NCBI RefSeq assembly: GCF_901709675.1
Contig: NC_051106.1
Span: 7,386,001 to 7,450,000, forward strand
Direction of reading: 5' to 3'
Source of the DNA: Syngnathus acus
Taxonomy: Eukaryota; Chordata; Actinopteri; Syngnathiformes; Syngnathidae
Length of the DNA: 64,000 nucleotides
The notes under the pieces were generated by a model. The model was not told where the DNA came from. It searched no databases and saw nothing but the letters and a program-made list of their open reading frames with translations. Each line of letters begins with the position of its first letter. Within the stretch, counting starts at the first letter, position 1. This document shows, one piece after another, positions 53,101 to 64,000 of this stretch. The translations under genes and the position numbers were made by a program.

Positions 53101-53808
53101 GTGTTTGGGTAGAATGTAAATGGCCCGGGCGGGACAGTTTATGGCGTGTTTCGACACGGCTTGTTGGTCGCCATTCCAGAGACAATGTGTAATTCTTGTC
53201 TAATGGAGAGGAAGTGGACCATCATTAACCCCAGTTAGTCCAAACGTGAGCTGCATGAGCAGAACCTTAAGTGTCAGGAGGATAAAACAAATTAGATGTA
53301 CAAATAAAATTTAAAAAACGAAGCATTTAAGGCACAACATTTGAATTTTTTTTAATGAAAAATAATAATTTAATAAAATGGTAGGGGTAAATGGCTAATA
53401 AATAATTGTGCAGAGCAAATCCTGCCTAGCAACAAAGCAACCAATGAGTGTATCTTGATATAGACGCCGCATGCTGCTTCACCTGACTAAAATTGGATTA
53501 AGGTCGTCCGTGTTGTTCGCACTCCACCTTACCTCAGATAACTCTTGACAAGTGTGAGTATTTGATGCGTGGCGGGTTGGATCAGAGTCTACGCTCTGTA
53601 ATGTAGGTGAGGGAAGGGGAGGAGATTACAGGGGGAAGGTGCGAGGTGCAACATGGTTTTGACAGCATTGGTGTGCCAAGCTCTCTCCTCCAGACTGGAA
53701 GCGCTGCCTGCATGTCAATGAGCAGAGAAGCTGGGGTCTCTTGTCTCACACACACTGGCTGCCATCTGCACCCTGAATGGGGAAGTGTGTATGTGTGTGT
53801 GTGAGTGT

Positions 53809-54541
53809 GTACTTCAGAGGATGGGCTGCAGTTAACCCAGCCTGTCTCACAACCTTTGAGAAGCAGACAGATCATGGGGGGGGGGGTTCTATTTTTAGAC
53901 GTGCAATGGGGGAATGGATAAACGTGTGTGTGCGAGTGTGTGTGTGTGTGTGTTTGATTGCAAGGGGTGAGCATGATGCGCCGAGATAGCCTTTTGAAAA
54001 ACAAGGTCGCCGAGGAGGCACGTGTTTGCAAAAATTGAATATGTTGAAAGCCTAAAAATAGTCCCAATTTAAAGGCCTCGAAAAATGCATTTAAGGAAAA
54101 AAAAATAAAAAAAACAGAATAAAAAATAAATATAATATAAAACTAAAAATATAATGCAAATTAAAGCATTAAAATAAAAAAACGTAAAATCCACTATAAA
54201 GTTGATTAAATTGCCGTAAAGGGAGTTAAATCCCCATTTTAAAAGGAGAGAGAATTTAAGCTCCGCCCCCTTAAAAAGATAAGTTGGCATACAAACAATA
54301 AGAAGTAAAGCATGTGTGCCTACTTCAGAGGGCGGGCTGCAGTTAACCCTGCCTATCTTGCAGCCTTTACGAAGCAGACAGATCATTGAGGGGAAAAAAA
54401 GGGGAAGATCTATTTTTAGACGTGCAATAAGGGAGGGGATAAGCATGTGTGCGTGTGTGTGTGTGTCTGCGTGTTTGATTTCAAGGGGTGAGCATGATGC
54501 GCCGTGATAGCCTTTTGCAAAACAACGTCGCCGAGGAGGCA
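53809..54541. repeat. Diverged direct duplication of about 215-230 bp
   Basis: Copies at about 53809-54022 and 54317-54541 share CTTCAGAGG, GGGCTGCAGTTAACCC, GAAGCAGACAGATCAT, TATTTTTAGACGTGCAAT, an internal (TG)n, GGGGTGAGCATGATGCGCCG and CGCCGAGGAGGCAC in the same order. Homopolymer lengths and single bases differ throughout. Confidence 0.88.
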
Positions 54542-57500
54542 CAAGCTATCGTACACTTCACACGCGATCACATAAGCCACACATGAACAGTGGGCGCACA
54601 CACACACGCGCACACACACCCCAATCTGGATATGGTCTTATTGTGCCTTTAGCGAGGCCCGGCAGCAGTGTTGGACTGGCTTCACACACACACGCCACCT
54701 CGTTCCCTCCCGCACGTGATGCCAGCTAGCTCGTTGCATTGTGCAGCCAAACCTTTTCACGTTCCTGTTCCTGCGTCTAATCCACACGTCCCTGATGCTG
54801 CCAATTGATGATGAGAGAGGTACGTGGACACCAAGCCAAGGTCATGCTAGTCTGGCATAAAAGTTCAGTTATTGCAGCTCATAGTGGAATTTTAAGACAT
54901 TATCTATTCATTTATTCGCAAAATGCGGCTTCCTTGCACAGTTGTGTAATTGCTTGTAGGTGCCACAAGATGGCAGCAAAGCACAACTGCTAATGAAACT
55001 CCTCAACTCACTTCAACATAGCACCTTTGAGAATGCCATCAAATCTTTCTAAGGTCTACCGCACGGTTGTTGCTTTAACGGCGTCATCATCAATCAATAC
55101 TGTACAAGCCCCTGCAACAAGAGTTCAATCCTGTTTTGCAATCACTGCCAACACTCCTCTAGCCATTTCATTTCATCCTATGCCTCGCCATCACCTCGTT
55201 GTATCAGCCCTCCCGCCGCCACCCTCGCGCAATCTCAACACCACACTTTCATCTCTACGACACACACACGTAAGCTTCAAAACACAGTTCACCCCCCGCC
55301 CCCTCCGCTCCGACCTTGCCTGCTTATTGGTCGCTGACCCTGCAGGAAAGCAAAGGTTTTAATTATTCATGCACGATGAGAGACTCCTGCCTCTCGTTGC
55401 CGCAGGACAACAATGCCAAGTGATGTCAACGCACATGCGTGGTGGCGCTGGACCACCGTGGCACATCCCACCAGGCATACTGTACTTGCTCATGGCACTG
55501 TATGCATACCCAGGCGCAGAAGTGGCTAGTAACATTCACACCGTTAGCATTTACTTCAAGTCTTTAAGTTAAAAAGAAACTGCGATGCACATGCTATTAG
55601 GTCATTAGCTGTAATGCTCTTTTATTCTCAAGAGTAATGTTTCTAAATTGGCGGAGTATTATGATTTTTATTGTCAGAACAGTTCTGAGGCGTAACAAGT
55701 TGCCACATTGAACACTTGAACATTGGCGGTAGATTTAAAACTACATTTAAAAAGCACTGGTTGATTTTGCAAGAATGTGTCAAACAACGTTTTCGCCGTG
55801 TTCCTCAGCCAGCAACATGCTAAAAACATTACTCCGGTCCAAGGATTGCATCTTAACTTTCAAGAAACGCTTCTTCTCGTTCCACCAGCCTGACACCTCT
55901 GGAGCTGTGGGTGGAATGGCTCGGGGGTCCGTATTTTAAACGCCTTACAAATTTCCCCATTAGGCTGACAAGTGAAACGCAGGCTTTAAGTCAGCGGAGG
56001 CTCCACTTGGGCTGCCACGGAGTGGATGGAAGGAGATTAGAGGAGGCCTCGTTCACGCTAGGAGGAGGGGGGGCTCAAATGGCTGACAGTCGAAGCAAGG
56101 GAGAGGAGAGTGTCACGCCTGTGATGCGCAAAGTGGAGAAGTTCATTACCCCGCATATCATCACCCGCCACGGTGAGAGGAGGCCCCCCAAGCTTTTTTT
56201 TTCCCCCAGCTCTAAACCCCTTATACACCCTCACCCGTCACTTTCAGGCTCCCTGTTTCTCTCCCTTTTTCACACCAGCGCTTTGTTACGACTAAGTGGC
56301 TGTGTTTTTTTTGGGTATAAGTGTGGAAAACACTAACCCGCTTGCCTACGGGTAACAATTCACAGAGATGAAGGGTGTGTTCACTTTTGCTGACACTGAT
56401 AAGTAACTTGTGCTAGCATAGCATCATTTTATGGCTAATACAAGTACATTGGCAACCGAGGCAAACACCGGCATAAAGCCAGTCACACCCACTCGGCTCT
56501 TTGAATGACAATTTGGCAATCGACTTCAGAAGTACTACTCTGTATTACATATAAAGGACATAATTGAAACGAAAGCAAAACAATGACTCACAGTTGAGCC
56601 CAGGAGGCAAGATAATGGCCGCCTGCTCAGCCAGCTAAAGCAAGCTGAAGCCTTGCATGCTAATGTAGCGATGCGCTCGTGTGCGTGAATCCCCAAAAGC
56701 AAATGAAGACGTTTTTCGGTGTAATTGTCTTTTACAGCGCCCCGTCCTCAAACACCTGCATGACACCGTGACTTAGATCCTCTTTGTCGCTATGGCGACA
56801 GCACTTTCCCCACCAGGCAACAGGGTCACCCACTCCAGCGAGCTCATTAGGGCAGTTGTCACGTTCCGCCGTGACACCCTCTGGGCGACGGGGAGGATGA
56901 CACTGTCAATGTGTGTGTTGTGCAGGAAGTTGTGTTTTAGAAATGCGTCAGTACTTACACCAACGCTAAAGCAGAATTTGCACACATGGATTAAATTTAG
57001 TGTTGTTGTAACCCAAGGACAAATTAATTTCCTTTTATTTTAGGAACATGTAGTGTGCACGCAAACATTTTTAGATGCCATTCAGTGTGTTTACGCTTGA
57101 TATTATCCAGAGATTAACTCGTTACGTTTTGATAATGATCTCCATCCAAATATGGAATCCAGTTGTGATGTCTTGGGGTTAAACAACATGGATACACACA
57201 CGTGTGCCAACACATAATTTGACCCCAGAGGGCACATAAAAGGAGAAAAAGTAAAAGAAGTAGAAGCAGAAGCCTCTCAGGAATGCAGAGTGAGATTGAT
57301 TAGCTGGGATCATTTGCCCTGCCCAAAGGGAAACCAATGACAAAGAGTAACAAATCATTTTGGTTTTTGAGAGGAGGGGGAGAAAGAAAGAGAGATTGTC
57401 ATTCGCTCTGGGCTCATCTCCAACTCTCATGGTGTCGCCTTTACTTATTCATAACTTGTGATGACTGCGTGCATGTGTGTGTGCGTGCGTGTGTGTGTGT

Positions 57501-60129
57501 GCATGCCACAAAATTCAATAATAGATTGCAAGGGAAGTCATGGCAGATGTTCATACGGGAAATAATAATAATAAAAAATTTTAATAATATTATATTTATC
57601 TATAAGGGAAGAAGGATGACATTTTACTAATGTGAGTGCGTGTCAATTGAAATGACCCCAGCCTTTGCCCCTGATACGAGTATGGAATCTTTATTCGGAA
57701 CACTATTGTTCATTCGTCATAGCGCCAGATCAATTTTGTATATATATGTATAGATCCAGATATCCAAATGTGGAGTCTGGATACAAACTACTTTTGAAAA
57801 ATATTGTCCAAGGTTATGTCGGTGTCCTCTGAGAGCTGCCGTAACGTCAACAAGACCTTGTGTTTGCACACCATAGATGTTTCACGTTGATTACAGATGC
57901 ACAAACTAAAACAGCCAAGGTTTGTTTTCCCGCGATGGGTCAACCGTGATGACCGCTCGGCAGAGTGAATTTGCTCGGACATTACGGGGGGCTTCGTGAG
58001 GAAAGGCTTCAGCGTCCCCCCCCCCCACACACACACCACCACCCCCACCCATCCCTCTGCGAATAGCCTGAGAGGTTGTCAGCACACAACAAGGATAAGG
58101 ATGTTTGATGGACGGAAGGAGGAAGGAGGGAAGATTGCGGGATCAGAAGGGAAGATCTAGTAGAAAATAACATGCCCTAATCTGTATTTTATGTCATGAC
58201 CTGAGGTGGTTGATTGAATATTAGCTTTAAAAACCCATTTTGAAGTTTGGGATTATGAGGCTAAAGTGACACAAAATTTTATTTATTTTACATATTTTTT
58301 CATTTTATTACATTATTTTATGATATGCCACAGATCATTCCTTCTAATCTCTTTTGAAATACTATAGCCACATGGGAAGCCACACAAAAAACGTCATAAC
58401 AAAATCATGGAATGCGGCAGTGTATGTCGTAACAAGAAAGGGTGGTGCCACTGACTGGTATTTCTGCTCCAGCTCCACTGACTGGAGGCACTGCACCATT
58501 TGCTTCCCTAATTAAGCATTCATTGGCCACTAATGATGAGTTCTGACCTCCATTTCCTGCACCTTTGGCACTAAATCAGCCTAGAGTGATACGCCGTGAT
58601 ACGCGCAGACACACACATGAAGCCAGGCAGACAAGGAAAGAAGACGAGAGGGAGGGCAGGGGAGGGGGGGACTGAAATTAAATGGCTATTCTTCAAAGGA
58701 GTCATAGAAAGAGAGAAAAGCAGCAGTAGTGGCTCTAATAGGGAGCCTTGGGGAACGCCTGGTGTGATAAACACATCAAACCCACGCAGCAGCAGCGGTG
58801 TTACCCCGCTGGGACGCGGCACCAGCGCTAATCCCCTCTGAGGTGCCACCACGGCATTCCCAATGTGTCGGAATGTTGATGCCTGTAATGTTCTTGGAAA
58901 TATACGGTACGTGTCCCTATACGGCAAAACATGCTTTATTATAAAAGAACATGGATAGAAGTATGTCCGCGTTTGTATTCTGCCAAGAGCAATGTGATCT
59001 GTAATGATTTTTTTTTTTTTCAAAGCTGCTATATTGGAGTGTTTTTGTATAGAAATAAACATAAATAAAAATCTGATTGTCTGCACAAGCCAAAACAATG
59101 TCGGTCACGCAGATTTTTGGCGCCGTGACGGCCGGCGTTTTGCGCATACTCGGCTGAATATGAGCGTGACGCACGCGCACGCACTCAGCATGATAGATGG
59201 CCAAAGACACAAAGGTCGGCAGTCAGCGGGGTTTCTTTTACATCACCTTGACTTAGGAGATGAAGCTGACCCATCTTTCCGCATCACCCCCCCTCCATCC
59301 ACACAACAGCAGCAGTTGTTTTAAAGGGCCAGTCACCTCACAATAAACAACATAATTATAGCGGACTTCCTGTTCGCTATCTGGAAAGGAAGAATCCCAC
59401 AGGAGAGTATAAAATAAATAAAAAAAGGGCGGAAGAAGCTACCGGAAAACAAGCCAGATGACCTCAAAGTGTGACAATGGACAATTTGCTAAGCTGATGA
59501 AAATATAATGAGATGTTAGTGACAGACTTCAGGCGTGACGACAACATTTATTCCCTGTCATAATATGTGAAAGTAGCTTCTTAGCTAGCTGAATTTAGAA
59601 GTGTATTTTTTTTCTTTTTTTAAAGTAAAAGGCTTGGAGGAGGACGTAAGACAACTGGACTGTGCCATTTTTTTTTTTTTTCTTTCACATGAGAAGATTC
59701 ACTTCCAGCCTACTTCCGGGTTTATGAGGAATGACACTTGACATCTTTGATTATGAGATTTGAGTCAACTGAATGACAAAAATGTCTTCTTCCTCATTCA
59801 CTGAATACAAGTGGACCGTACCAATTGTCTTTACAGTTAGCAGACGACTTAGATCACAGAGGCCGACTTCACAGACAAACATTTAACTCTGCCGTTGCGT
59901 CCATACACGCGCGGGCTTACGGCCAATCAGCTTGGCAGGCGGCGGGCTCACCTTGAAAGCTAAGAAGGCTTTGGCTAACCAGATTGTCTGTGTTTATCAT
60001 ATAAAGAAGAGACCCAAAAGTGGATTAGCTAAATTGTAACTGATCTGGGATCTGTCTACGACGACTGTACCTGGATGATAATGTTATGCAACTTCCCAAA
60101 AAAAAACAGACACACGGTGAAAGCAGGCA

Positions 60130-64000
<3,871 letters not shown>

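Noticed and set aside
58571-59098. - strand ORF containing GVPQGSLLEPLLL
   Set aside because: It recalls the LINE reverse-transcriptase block, but no YADD or other domain follows. Possible scrap, too weak to annotate.

Overview
This is vertebrate nuclear DNA, almost certainly from a ray-finned fish. Genes are split by GT-AG introns, intergenic DNA is rich in microsatellites, SINEs, MITEs and satellite arrays, and the order AQR - ACTC1 - GJD2, all on one strand, matches the order and relative orientation I know from human 15q14. No bacterial-style operon, CRISPR array or intact autonomous transposon is visible.

Layout. (1) 934-21213 (+): the C-terminal 25 coding exons of aqr (Aquarius, the intron-binding spliceosomal RNA helicase). 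The spliced coding length is 3642 nt (1213 codons plus stop), and the N-terminus lies upstream of the window. (2) 21650-25041: a tandem satellite of 235-bp units, each with a near-perfect 39-bp-arm hairpin and a DR1-type nuclear-receptor motif. (3) 25360-27700: degenerate MITE/SINE debris. (4) 27779-27997 (+): a 72-codon ORF for an unrecognised hydrophobic, cysteine-containing small protein. (5) 28339-37027: a telomere-like TTAGGG-rich satellite of about 7.6 kb, bracketed by two same-orientation hAT-like MITEs. The outer ends of the whole block carry a perfect 8-bp direct repeat (GTATATAT), so it looks like one composite transposition unit. (6) 38705-40668 (+): cardiac alpha-actin actc1, complete at 377 aa, with TATA box, CArG-like boxes, non-coding exon 1 and poly(A) signal. 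(7) 41891-43180 (+): gjd2 (connexin 35/36), complete at 325 aa in two coding exons. (8) 43181-64000: no supported gene. It holds tRNA-derived SINEs, LINE reverse-transcriptase scraps, a CAG repeat, a diverged local duplication and a pure 550-bp (AC)n tract.

The three main genes act independently (splicing, sarcomere thin filament, electrical synapse). Their linkage is conserved synteny, not a pathway. The most unusual content is repeat architecture: the composite hAT/telomere-like block and the 235-bp hairpin/DR1 satellite directly downstream of aqr. Repeat-family names, regulatory sites and the small ORF are inferences from reading the sequence; no database search was possible.
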